The notes under the pieces were generated by a model that was not told where the DNA came from, did not search any database, and saw nothing but the letters and a program-made list of their open reading frames with translations. From the NCBI RefSeq assembly GCF_014855495.1, contig NZ_JACYFJ010000006.1, positions 124,001 to 188,000 of the forward strand: a stretch of DNA of 64,000 bases. Direction: 5' to 3'. Every line of letters starts with the position of its first letter. The first letter of the stretch is position 1. Below, one piece after another: positions 1 to 8,870 of this stretch. This DNA is from Euzebyella saccharophila. Lineage in GTDB: Bacteria > Bacteroidota > Bacteroidia > Flavobacteriales > Flavobacteriaceae. The position numbers and the translations under genes were made by a program.

Positions 1-1
1 T

Positions 2-1318
2 AAGGATCGATATAATCTAACTGGCTCCGTAAGAAGGGATGGGGCATCTGTATTTGGAGCAAATAGAAAGTGGGGTACTTTTTCATCCCTAGGGGTTGCT
101 TGGACCGTATCCGAAGAAAATTTCTTAAAAGGAAATGAAACGCTCAATTATTTGAAACTTAAAGCTTCCTACGGTCAAAATGGAAACCAGGGTGTAGGTC
201 CCTATTCAACACTTAGTGCTGCTATTAGCGGACAAGATGGAGGAATCCGGTATGAGTTTGGTGACAATCCTTCCCAAGTATTGTATGGAATCGCCGTGCA
301 AAATTTAGCTAACTCAGAATTGGGGTGGGAAAAAACCACCTCTTTTAATGGAGGGTTTTCATCAGCTTGGTTCAACAATAGGGCGTTTCTGGATTTGGAT
401 TTTTATTTCTCAAAGACTACAGATCAGATATTTACTAGAAATATCCCAATCATGACGGGTTTCTCGTCCATTATAACAAGTTTAGGACAAGTTGACAACA
501 GAGGGATTGAAATCAATTTAAGAACTATCAACATAGATAAGGAAAATCTAAGTTGGCAATCGGACTTTTCATTCTGGCAAAATAGAAATATTGTTCAAAG
601 TCTTTATGGAGATGACAATGATGGTGATGGCGTAGAAGATGATGACGTAGCCAATAGTTTATTCATAGGAGAGTCATTAGGCGCCATCTACGGATACGAG
701 TACGTGGGTGTTGTACAGGAAGATGATACGGCTTATATAGAAAATAACAGTGCTGTACCTGGGGATCCAATGTTTCGTGATCTAAATGGGGACGGGGTTA
801 TAGATGCGGATAATGACAGAACCATTTTGGGTTTCAGAAAACCCAACTTTCGCATGAATTTTTCCAATACCCTAACTTATAAGAACTTCACTTTATATGC
901 TCTTCTTACCGGGGTTTTCGGTGGAGGAAAAGACAATTTCTATGTTCGTGAGAATCCGTTCAGAAATTCCTTTAGAAGTAGATTTGACACCAATGAAGTA
1001 GTTCATGATTGGTGGACCCCTGAAAATCAAAGCGAGGAATATTTGCGATCCAATTATGTGGGAAATAGATACTTGGGACTCCAGTCCAGAGGTTTTGTAA
1101 GAATACAGGATGTTTCGCTATCCTATGCCATGCCACAAACCGTTTTGGATAATTTGGGCGTAAGCAACCTCGAAATTTTTGCAGGTGCCAAAAACCTATA
1201 TGTGTTTACGGATTGGTTTGGTGGGGGAGACCCAGAATTTGAAAATGGGATAAGGCCGTTTGATAACATTAACCCTGTACCTACCACCATTACCCTTGGT
1301 GTAAAAACTAGTTTCTAA
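2..1318 (+). CDS. SusC/RagA-type TonB-dependent receptor, C-terminal part (5' end outside window)
   Basis: The reading frame is open from the first bases of the window, so this is the 3' part of a longer gene and the ATG-like codons inside are not real starts. The visible 438 residues are beta-barrel sequence typical of SusC receptors: an RRDGAS segment near the start, LKASYGQNGNQG, a TTGF-like strand, an NGDGVIDADND calcium-loop-like motif, and a C-terminal strand ending in a phenylalanine (VKTSF) as expected for an outer-membrane barrel. SusC proteins import oligosaccharides or peptides through the outer membrane with TonB energy. The SusD partner begins 20 bp downstream. The plug and N-terminal carboxypeptidase-like domain are not in the window, so the substrate cannot be judged. 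Confidence 0.95.
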   Translation, partial: KDRYNLTGSVRRDGASVFGANRKWGTFSSLGVAWTVSEENFLKGNETLNYLKLKASYGQNGNQGVGPYSTLSAAISGQDGGIRYEFGDNPSQVLYGIAVQNLANSELGWEKTTSFNGGFSSAWFNNRAFLDLDFYFSKTTDQIFTRNIPIMTGFSSIITSLGQVDNRGIEINLRTINIDKENLSWQSDFSFWQNRNIVQSLYGDDNDGDGVEDDDVANSLFIGESLGAIYGYEYVGVVQEDDTAYIENNSAVPGDPMFRDLNGDGVIDADNDRTILGFRKPNFRMNFSNTLTYKNFTLYALLTGVFGGGKDNFYVRENPFRNSFRSRFDTNEVVHDWWTPENQSEEYLRSNYVGNRYLGLQSRGFVRIQDVSLSYAMPQTVLDNLGVSNLEIFAGAKNLYVFTDWFGGGDPEFENGIRPFDNINPVPTTITLGVKTSF

Positions 1319-1337
1319 AACAATAAAAGATATAAAG

Positions 1338-3002
1338 ATGAAAATTCATAAAATACTTTATTTCTTCATCCTACCATTAGTGCTGCTCACTGCTTGTGAT
1401 GATGAAGAATTTTTGACTGAGGACCCCAAAACCTTTAATACGGTAGATAACATTTTCACATCTTCTGCGCAGGTGGATCAGCTTCTAATCACCTTGTACA
1501 GTGATTATAGAAATCTAAAGGTCTTTAACTGGCAAAGTAAAGGTCACGGAACAGATGTTTTTGATTCTCCGCAGTTTAGATTGGGTGATAGCTTTACGGA
1601 TTATAGTAGAATAAATCCAGAGAGTGGGGTTTTCAATACCTTTTATCAGTTTTATTACCGGCTGATATCTAGGGCCAATACGGTTATTGAAGTTGCAAAT
1701 AGGGAAGATATTAATTGGCCGTCTGAAAATGAAAGGGCTTTTGCTGTTGCCCAGGCTAAATTTTTTAGGGCCTATGCCTATGGTTCTATGGCCGAAGTCT
1801 TTGGCGGGGTGCCTTTAGTAACTGAAATTTTTGAAGAACCCAAGTTTGATTTTGAGAGAGCGACTAGGGAGGAAACCTATCAATTTGCAATAGCGGATTT
1901 GGAGTTGTCCTTAGATGGCTTGCCAGAAACTACTGCGCAGGATGGTAGAGTCGTTAAAGGGGCAGCCCTGCACTTTTTAAGCGAATTTTACCTAGGGCTG
2001 GGAATTTTAACGGGAAGTGATGCCGATTATCAGAAAGCTGTAGACTATGCCTCTCAAGTGATTGATGGAGGAACCTTCTCCCTAATGACCGATCGTTTTG
2101 GCGAAAGAATGGACGAAGAGGGCAAAGATGTTTGGTGGGATTTGTTCCGCGCCAATAATGTGAACTATAATGATGGTAACAGGGAATGTATTTGGAGTAT
2201 TCAGGTAGATTTTGATGCTTATATAGCTGAGGATGGTGCTGCCGTTCTTCCCTACCCAAGGAATTTTATGCCCGTTTATAGAGCCATTCCTGGCGTTACC
2301 GGGGTTGCGGAAGATGTGGGAGGTAGGGGTGTTGCCTTTTTGGCTCCCACCGAGTATGTGACTGATCTCATTTGGGACCCGGCCATCTCTTCCAATGACC
2401 AAAGAAATGCAGAACATAACATTCGCAGAACAATCTATTATAATGATGAATCCTATCCCGAAAGTGATCCAGGGTCCCTTATAGGTCAAGTTGTTCCTCA
2501 GGATACCATTGCAAAAGCGAACGAGAATAACGGCTGGATATACCCCATTTTTGAAAAATTGACCACTGATAATTTTGTTGGGGTGGATCAAGGTGAAAAT
2601 AGGAGTAATCTATTTAGGGACGAATACGCAATAAGACTGGCAGAAACTATTTTATTGCGGGCGGAGGCCTATCATAGGTTAGGTAATAATCAGGCAGCTG
2701 CAAATGATATTAATCAATTAAGGTCCCGCGCTCAATGCGATTACTTGGCAACTGCCGGGGATATCGATATCGATTTTATTTTGGATGAACGGGCAAGGGA
2801 GCTCCTTACAGAAGAAAGTAGGTGGCATACCCTACTTAGGATGGGGGGTACGGTGGCCGTGGATCGGATAAGGGAGTATGCTATGCACCCGCACGTAGCT
2901 ACTTCACTTACTTTTGACTATAATTTGTGGCCCATTCCCCAAACCGTAATTGATAGAAACTCCGGTAATGTTTTGGAGCAAAATCCTGGTTGGAACAGAT
3001 AA
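1338..3002 (+). CDS. RagB/SusD family surface lipoprotein
   Basis: This 554-residue lipoprotein is the substrate-capturing lid of the preceding SusC channel. The signal peptide ends in the lipobox LLTAC with Cys20 as the lipidation site, followed by an acidic DDEE stretch that suits surface export in Bacteroidota. The body has the helical TPR-like features of SusD, including AQAKFFRAYAYGSMAEVFGG and the C-terminal RLAETILLRAEAYHRLG and LDERARELLTEESRW segments. It is expressed with the receptor (20 bp gap). The ligand is unknown; a glycan is the usual guess, but no glycoside hydrolase gene is nearby in the window. Confidence 0.95.
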   Translation: MKIHKILYFFILPLVLLTACDDEEFLTEDPKTFNTVDNIFTSSAQVDQLLITLYSDYRNLKVFNWQSKGHGTDVFDSPQFRLGDSFTDYSRINPESGVFNTFYQFYYRLISRANTVIEVANREDINWPSENERAFAVAQAKFFRAYAYGSMAEVFGGVPLVTEIFEEPKFDFERATREETYQFAIADLELSLDGLPETTAQDGRVVKGAALHFLSEFYLGLGILTGSDADYQKAVDYASQVIDGGTFSLMTDRFGERMDEEGKDVWWDLFRANNVNYNDGNRECIWSIQVDFDAYIAEDGAAVLPYPRNFMPVYRAIPGVTGVAEDVGGRGVAFLAPTEYVTDLIWDPAISSNDQRNAEHNIRRTIYYNDESYPESDPGSLIGQVVPQDTIAKANENNGWIYPIFEKLTTDNFVGVDQGENRSNLFRDEYAIRLAETILLRAEAYHRLGNNQAAANDINQLRSRAQCDYLATAGDIDIDFILDERARELLTEESRWHTLLRMGGTVAVDRIREYAMHPHVATSLTFDYNLWPIPQTVIDRNSGNVLEQNPGWNR

Positions 3003-3101
3003 GTTCTCAGGTAGTGTTTAAAAGATTACACCTTCAAATGTAGGTATGCAGTTTTGACTTGAACAATCTTTTGAACTATTGCTTATCTTAAGACAATTAT
3101 G

Positions 3102-3127
3102 CCCTTATCGCTGCAAAGCGATAGGGG
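3102..3127 (+). terminator. Hairpin after susCD, possible weak terminator or attenuator
   Basis: An 11-bp stem (CCCTTATCGCT with AGCGATAGGGG, one G-T pair) closes a GCAA loop about 100 bp after the SusD stop. Only three T residues follow, so termination may be partial. It separates the SusCD pair from the cytochrome genes. Confidence 0.4.
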
Positions 3128-3195
3128 TTTAAGCAATTACCAAATCTATCGGGATCAGCGAATGGATAATTATTAATTGAATAATTTTTAGCAGA

Positions 3196-6021
3196 ATGGA
3201 TTGGATACTTCAATTTCTTGGTAGACTACACCCTTTATTGGTGCATTTTCCTATTGGCTTATTGGTAGTGGCCCTGTTTTTGGAAATACTTACTTTAAAC
3301 GGTAAGAGACCGGGTCTTCGTGAAGGTATCCGTTGGATGGTCATTATCGGTGCCATTTCGGCTATATTATCCACCCTCTTTGGGTGGTTCTTGAAAACCC
3401 AGGATGACTACAGCGGAGATTTGGTCGATAACCACCAATATATAGGTATAGCCACAGCTGTTTTTGCCATCGCCGCATCATTTTTGCTACAACGAACCCT
3501 TCAAGGAAAAATCAAAGATTTTCGCCTATACAGAGGGATTTTGACCACCACGGTCATTTTACTGACCATCACAGGGCATCTAGGTGCCAACCTCACCCAT
3601 GGTGAAGACTTTTTAACAGGTGTTTTGCCCGGTAACGAGGAAGGTTATGACGATAGCAAAGGGGTCGCTTTATTGGCCGAACTCAAGCAGGTCGATTCCT
3701 TGAATACCGCGCAGCAAGACCGTTTAAATTTAGAGGTAAGGGCCATTTTTGCCCATAACTGCTATCAATGCCACAGCCAGAACAAACAAAAGGGCGGTTT
3801 GGTTTTGGATAGTAAAGAAGGAGTTTTTGCAGGTGGCGAATCCGGCTTATCGGTAGTGGCCGGTAAACCGGAAGAAAGTGAACTTTTCCGGAGAATTACG
3901 TTGACTCCCGATCATGATGAGGTAATGCCAAAAAAGGGAAAAGTCTTAAAATCCAGTGAAATCAAATTGGTTGAAATGTGGATCAAGAACGGGGCCCATT
4001 GGTCAGACCAAACATTAAAAGTGTTTCCTGAGGCCGAATTGGCATTGAACATGCCTTCTTTGCCAACCTCTGAGCAATCCCACCCGATAGACAAATTGGT
4101 TGACTCGTATTTTGAGGAAAAGGGGGCCGAATGGCCCCAAAAAGTAAATGATCACCTATTTGTTCGTAGGGCGTATCTAGATATTGTCGGGTTGTTGCCA
4201 TCAACCCAACAAATGGAGGAGTTTGTAAATGATTCCGATTCCAATAAAAGGGAAGCTCTAATCGATTCCCTTTTGAACGATAATCACAATTATACCCAGC
4301 ACTGGATCAGTTTCTGGAACGATCTATTGCGTAATGACTATAGTGGAACAGGTTTTATTACAGGCGGAAGAAAGCAGATTACCGACTGGCTGTATAATTC
4401 ACTACTTACAAATAAGGGTTATGACCAAATGGTGAGTGAACTGGTAAACCCGTCCGAGGCTTCCGAAGGCTTTATCAAAGGCATTGAATGGCGAGGTGTG
4501 GTCAACGCCAGTCAACGTACCGAAATGCAGGCCGCTCAAAATATAGGTCAATCCTTAATGGGTGTGAACGTAAAATGCGCCTCTTGCCATAACAGTTTTG
4601 AGAGTAATCTTACGTTGGAGCAATCTTATGGCTTTGCCTCGATATTTGCCGATTCGGTTTTAGAATTGAACCGTTGCGACAAACCATTGGGTAGAATGGC
4701 CAAGGTTAACTTTCTGTACCCTGAATTGGGGGAAGTAGAGGGCGAAAGCCTAGAAGAACGGTTGTTGAACTTGGCAAAAGTAATGGTGCAGCCCGATAAT
4801 GGCCGCTTGTACCGAACCATAACCAACAGAATTTGGCAAAGACTAATGGGCCGGGGTATTATTGAACCTCTAGATGAAATGGATAATGAACCATGGAATG
4901 GCGACCTACTCGATTGGCTTGCCGCCGATTTTATTGAATCAGGTTATGATTTGAAGCATTTGATCAAGCGAATCATGACTTCCAAATCGTACCAATTGCG
5001 TGCGGCGAAATATGATAAGATAGAGGATGTAAAATCTGATTATGTCTTTAATGGGCCGATTGTTAGACGCTTAAGTGCCGAGCAGTTTTCCGATGCGGTG
5101 AGTCAAATCGTATTTCCGGTATACCATACGGTAGAGTACGACCCTACAAATGCAGAATTGAAAGCGCATCGGGTATGGCATAGAGAGGTCAAGTTTGACC
5201 GCGACGTGCTTCCCGAGCCCGGCAAAAGGTATTTTCGTAAGACATTTAGTCTGTCGGACGGCGCTATTTCCGAAGCTATTGCTTTAGTGTCTGTCGACCA
5301 TTCCTATGCGCTATATGTAAATGGTGAAAAAATGGGTTCAGGAAATGATTGGAAAAGGGTTGGAAAATATGATGTGGCCCAATTTTTAAAACCAGGTAAA
5401 AATGTAATCGCTATAGAAGGGGAAAATGAAGGAACTATTGCCAATCCGGCAGGGGTGCTGTTCTCTATGAAAGTAAAATACGATAACAATACAGAAGTTC
5501 AAATTGATTCCGACACCTCGTGGAAAAGTTATAGTACACCTCCTGATGATGAATGGACCGCTATCAATTTTGACGATACGGCCTGGGGTGAGGCCAGAAA
5601 CTATGGTAGTGCCAATTGGGGCAAATTGGTGAATTTCAATTTCTATGGGAATAGTGAAAAGTTCGCACGGGCCAGTTTGGTAAAGCAGCACCCGTTCATG
5701 AAAGCATTGGGAAGGCCAAGTCGCGAAAATGTCGCTACAACGAGGGATGATAATGCCACTTTATTACAAGCCTTGGAGCTTACGAATGGGGAGTTTTTCA
5801 ATGGAGTGCTAGAGGAGGGTGCCGAACGGTGGTTGCAAGCATATAATAAGGATAGTCAGAAAATAGTAGACAATCTATATCAACAATCTTTCGGTAGAAA
5901 TCCCTCTGAAGAAGAAAGTGAATTGTTGATGGGCATTCTAGGTCAGAATGCCAGTAAAGAAGGTTTGCAAGATGTATTTTGGTCTACGTTGGTCTTACCA
6001 GAGTTTCAGTTTATCAATTAA
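3196..6021 (+). CDS. Membrane-anchored planctomycete-type cytochrome fusion: DUF2231-like + PSCyt1 + DUF1549 + DUF1553
   Basis: This 941-residue protein starts with four membrane helices (about residues 12-137) carrying GRLHPLLVHFPIG and TGHLGANLTHGE, a DUF2231-like module. A PSCyt1 c-type haem domain follows (C189-Y-Q-C192-H193), then the DUF1549 region, whose CASCH at 461-465 is a second possible haem site, then the DUF1553 region to the end. Between roughly residues 670 and 800 there is a beta-rich segment with YALYVNGEKMGSG, resembling the galactose-binding-like N-terminal domain of alpha-L-rhamnosidases. The family is known from Planctomycetes, Verrucomicrobia and Bacteroidota but its reaction is not established. 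The DUF1501 partner starts 39 bp downstream. I infer a periplasmic electron-transfer or sugar-oxidising role. Confidence 0.85.
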   Translation: MDWILQFLGRLHPLLVHFPIGLLVVALFLEILTLNGKRPGLREGIRWMVIIGAISAILSTLFGWFLKTQDDYSGDLVDNHQYIGIATAVFAIAASFLLQRTLQGKIKDFRLYRGILTTTVILLTITGHLGANLTHGEDFLTGVLPGNEEGYDDSKGVALLAELKQVDSLNTAQQDRLNLEVRAIFAHNCYQCHSQNKQKGGLVLDSKEGVFAGGESGLSVVAGKPEESELFRRITLTPDHDEVMPKKGKVLKSSEIKLVEMWIKNGAHWSDQTLKVFPEAELALNMPSLPTSEQSHPIDKLVDSYFEEKGAEWPQKVNDHLFVRRAYLDIVGLLPSTQQMEEFVNDSDSNKREALIDSLLNDNHNYTQHWISFWNDLLRNDYSGTGFITGGRKQITDWLYNSLLTNKGYDQMVSELVNPSEASEGFIKGIEWRGVVNASQRTEMQAAQNIGQSLMGVNVKCASCHNSFESNLTLEQSYGFASIFADSVLELNRCDKPLGRMAKVNFLYPELGEVEGESLEERLLNLAKVMVQPDNGRLYRTITNRIWQRLMGRGIIEPLDEMDNEPWNGDLLDWLAADFIESGYDLKHLIKRIMTSKSYQLRAAKYDKIEDVKSDYVFNGPIVRRLSAEQFSDAVSQIVFPVYHTVEYDPTNAELKAHRVWHREVKFDRDVLPEPGKRYFRKTFSLSDGAISEAIALVSVDHSYALYVNGEKMGSGNDWKRVGKYDVAQFLKPGKNVIAIEGENEGTIANPAGVLFSMKVKYDNNTEVQIDSDTSWKSYSTPPDDEWTAINFDDTAWGEARNYGSANWGKLVNFNFYGNSEKFARASLVKQHPFMKALGRPSRENVATTRDDNATLLQALELTNGEFFNGVLEEGAERWLQAYNKDSQKIVDNLYQQSFGRNPSEEESELLMGILGQNASKEGLQDVFWSTLVLPEFQFIN

Positions 6022-6060
6022 AGATAGTAATGGGTTTTTCGCATATAAAGTTTGAGAAAG

Positions 6061-7512
6061 ATGAAAGAGAATAATACAAGACGAGAGTTCATTAAGAAAA
6101 TGTCCGCAGCCAGTTTGGCGGCATCCGCTACGAGTATACCATTGGCCAGTTTTTTGAGCTCTTGTTCAAAAAGCCCTTCTTCCCTGCCATCAACGGCAGA
6201 TACGGTCATTCTCCTTTGGATGGCAGGTGGTATGGCCCACACCGAAACATTTGACCCAAAGGCATATGTACCTTATGAAAAGGGGGTAGAGAGTAAAAGG
6301 GTTTTAAGTACATTTCCCAAGATACCCACGGCAGTGGATGGCCTTGATTTTTCCAAGGGGTTGGAATCCATAAGTGGCGTAATGGACAAAGGTGCCATTA
6401 TTCGGTCTTATAAATCGGCCGATTTGGGTCATATTCTGCATACCCGGCACCAGTATCACTGGCATACCTGTTATGAACCGCCCCAATCCGTACAGGCACC
6501 TCATATAGGAGCATGGATAGCGAAAGAATTAGGGCCGGTCAATCCTGTCATTCCTCCTTTTATAGCCATGGGGCAACGGTTTACGGTGGGCGAAGCGGAA
6601 GAATTGAAGGCATTTCATTCGGCAGGGTTTTTGGGCACCGAATTTGGTCCGTTTTTAATACCGGACCCGGCGGGCGGACTTGATAGCGTGCGTCCCCCAA
6701 AAGGTATGTCATTGAAACGTTTTGAGGCCCGTTATAAGCTTTATAAAGAGTTGGCCAATAAAAGTTCCTTCATGCAAGAGGGCAGTGATTACCAGAAGGA
6801 ATCGCTTATGCGTTCTATGGAGCAATCATACCGTCTATTGAACTCCCCGGAGGCAAAAGTTTTTGATTTGTCAGAAGAATCTAAAGAGGTGTACGATACG
6901 TACAATACCGGCAGATTTGGCCTTGGCTGTCTTTTGGCAAAAAGGTTGGCCCAAAATGGGGGCAGGTTTATCAGTGTTTCTACGGAATACGAGCCTTTCT
7001 TAGGATGGGATACGCACGAAAACGGACATACCCGAGCCAAGAAAATGAAGGAGTTGATCGATAGGCCCATTGCCCAGTTGATAAAGGATTTGGATGAAAG
7101 CGGGCATTTGGATAGAACCTTGGTTGTTTTGGCAAGTGAGTTTAGCCGTGATGCCATTCTAGAAGGAAGACCGGGTGAAAAAGTAAAGGATCAAGTGGAC
7201 CAACCGGATATCATCGAAGATGAAAAATTCTACGGAATGCACCGTCATTTCACGGACGGCAGCTCTATTCTTTTATGGGGCGGTGGTATTGAAAAAGGGT
7301 TGGTGTATGGAAAGACCGCCGATGAAAGACCTTGTTCTTCCATTGAAAATCCAGTGGTCATCGATCAAGTACATCAATCCATTTATCACGCCCTGGGTAT
7401 TCACCCTCAGACGGAGTACACAATCGAAGGTAGACCGTTTTACACGACCCCAGATGGTCATGGCAAGCCTATTTTGGATTTGTTTGGGAAACCACTGGGA
7501 AAAAGCACTTGA
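6061..7512 (+). CDS. DUF1501 family protein, Tat-exported
   Basis: This 483-residue protein belongs to the DUF1501 family (alkaline-phosphatase/sulfatase-like fold), which nearly always pairs with DUF1549/DUF1553 cytochromes. I chose the ATG at 6061, preceded by GAGAAAG, over an upstream TTG. The N-terminus has a twin-arginine motif TRREFIK, a hydrophobic stretch and a Cys that could be lipidated (LSSC). Later motifs fit the family: WMAGGMAHTETFDPK, GWDTHENGH, VVLASEFSR and the C-terminal HALGI. Export by Tat suggests it folds, possibly with a cofactor, before crossing the membrane. Catalytic function is unproven. Confidence 0.9.
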   Translation: MKENNTRREFIKKMSAASLAASATSIPLASFLSSCSKSPSSLPSTADTVILLWMAGGMAHTETFDPKAYVPYEKGVESKRVLSTFPKIPTAVDGLDFSKGLESISGVMDKGAIIRSYKSADLGHILHTRHQYHWHTCYEPPQSVQAPHIGAWIAKELGPVNPVIPPFIAMGQRFTVGEAEELKAFHSAGFLGTEFGPFLIPDPAGGLDSVRPPKGMSLKRFEARYKLYKELANKSSFMQEGSDYQKESLMRSMEQSYRLLNSPEAKVFDLSEESKEVYDTYNTGRFGLGCLLAKRLAQNGGRFISVSTEYEPFLGWDTHENGHTRAKKMKELIDRPIAQLIKDLDESGHLDRTLVVLASEFSRDAILEGRPGEKVKDQVDQPDIIEDEKFYGMHRHFTDGSSILLWGGGIEKGLVYGKTADERPCSSIENPVVIDQVHQSIYHALGIHPQTEYTIEGRPFYTTPDGHGKPILDLFGKPLGKST

Positions 7513-7646
7513 TGCTTTGTGATATCGTTTTTTGATTAATTTATGGGAAATCACACTTTCCTAAATTCTTATTGAGGGCAATAATGTTAAAATCCAGAAT
7601 TAATGTTACTTAATCGATAGAAGACGGCTAGATTCAGGTTTTTGTA

Positions 7647-7654
7647 TATTTTTG
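7647..7654 (+). promoter_or_regulatory. Bacteroidota -7 box candidate (TATTTTTG)
   Basis: TATTTTTG matches TAnnTTTG and lies 43 bp before the ATG at 7697, in the gap after the DUF1501 gene. I see no TTG at the expected -33 spacing, so this is only a candidate start for the DUF4198/HupE unit. Confidence 0.35.
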
Positions 7655-7696
7655 GAAGGCGAGTCTGTTTTGACTTGTTTTACGAGAACCAGCCAT

Positions 7697-8869
7697 ATGA
7701 AAAAGAAAGTTTTTGCCCTCTTGGTCCTAGCGGCCTTTTTTTTAAGCCATGATATGTATCTTAAGTTAGATACATTCTTTTTGGAGCCCAATACTTCAGC
7801 AACCATTCAACTTTTTAATGGAACTTTTGATAAAAGTGAAAACGTTATCGATCGTGACCGAATGATCGATGCAAGTCTTTTAGGCAATGGGGAGCGCTTT
7901 AAAGTTGCTGAAAATCAATGGAGCGAGAAGGACAGTATTACCTTCTTAAATTTTAAGACCGGGGAAGCTGCCACTTGGGTGGCCGGTGTTTCTACCAAGC
8001 CTAGAAATATTGAAATGGATGCCGAAGCTTTTAATGGGTATTTACGTCATGATGGAGTTTTGGATATGCTTAAATGGAGGGAAGAAAATGATGCGCTAGA
8101 TAAAGACGCCGTTGAGAAATATTCCAAGCATGTAAAAGCTATTTTTCAGGTGGGAGATAAAACTTCCGAGGATTGGAAGACCGCTCTTGGTTATCCTATT
8201 GAATTTATTCCTTTGAGCAATCCGTATGAGAAGCATACAGGGGATCAATTAGAGGTGAAGTTATTGTTCGGTGGAAAACCTTTGGCGAACCAATTGGTAT
8301 ATGCCAATTATAAAGTGACCGAAAATCATCATTCCCACTCAGAAGAAGAACACGGCCATTCTCATGAGGGTTCCGCTCATAGTCATGAGGACGAGGCGCA
8401 TTCCCATGAGGATGCCAAAGCGCATACACATAATGAGGAAGTGCATAGTCACGACAATGGCGAAAAGCACTCCCATTCCCATAAAAAGGAAGAAGCTGGG
8501 CATACCCACAGTCATGATGGCGGTGAACCACACTCGCACGAAGAAGAAGAGCACAAAGACGACCACGTACATACTGACGGGCAACAATTACGAACGGATG
8601 TGAACGGAGTTGTAAGCGTGGATTTGTCAACTGACGGCATTTATTATTTAAGAACGATTCATCTGGCACACTCCGATGAAGAAGGGCTAACACACGAAAG
8701 CAATTGGGCAACCTTAACTTTTGAAGTAGTTCACGGCCATAGTCACGAAGAAGATACCCACGCACATGCGCATGCAGAAGAAGATGAATTCCCGACCTAC
8801 ATTTTTTGGATAGGGAGCTTGCTTATTATCGGCGGATTGTTTTGGTGGTTCAACAAGAAAAAAGAATAG
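7697..8869 (+). CDS. DUF4198-like periplasmic protein with long His-rich tract and C-terminal membrane anchor
   Basis: The ATG at 7697 gives a 390-residue protein with a clean signal peptide; a TTG start 15 codons earlier would spoil it. The N-terminal half resembles DUF4198, a family often linked to nickel or cobalt uptake (for example near NikM-type systems). Residues about 211-294 are a low-complexity tract of HSHEDE-like repeats with about 25 histidines in 84 residues, a likely metal buffer. A second short His run (HGHSHEEDTHAHAHAEED) precedes a single C-terminal membrane helix and a KKK tail, leaving the His tract in the periplasm. The HupE-like gene starts 1 bp after the stop, so the two are co-translated. 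Metal identity (Ni, Co, Cu or Zn) cannot be told from sequence. Confidence 0.8.
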   Translation: MKKKVFALLVLAAFFLSHDMYLKLDTFFLEPNTSATIQLFNGTFDKSENVIDRDRMIDASLLGNGERFKVAENQWSEKDSITFLNFKTGEAATWVAGVSTKPRNIEMDAEAFNGYLRHDGVLDMLKWREENDALDKDAVEKYSKHVKAIFQVGDKTSEDWKTALGYPIEFIPLSNPYEKHTGDQLEVKLLFGGKPLANQLVYANYKVTENHHSHSEEEHGHSHEGSAHSHEDEAHSHEDAKAHTHNEEVHSHDNGEKHSHSHKKEEAGHTHSHDGGEPHSHEEEEHKDDHVHTDGQQLRTDVNGVVSVDLSTDGIYYLRTIHLAHSDEEGLTHESNWATLTFEVVHGHSHEEDTHAHAHAEEDEFPTYIFWIGSLLIIGGLFWWFNKKKE

Positions 8870-8870
8870 G

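Noticed and set aside
2082-2591. 169-residue - strand open frame within SusD
   Set aside because: Antisense shadow of a clear SusD gene.
8339-8603. Short Met-rich frames on both strands opposite and beside the His tract
   Set aside because: They follow from CAT repeats (ATG in the other frames) and have no start context.
8205-8765. 186-residue open frame on the - strand
   Set aside because: It is antisense to the His-rich tract of the DUF4198-like gene; CAT/CAC codons read backwards are stop-poor, so the open frame is a by-product.
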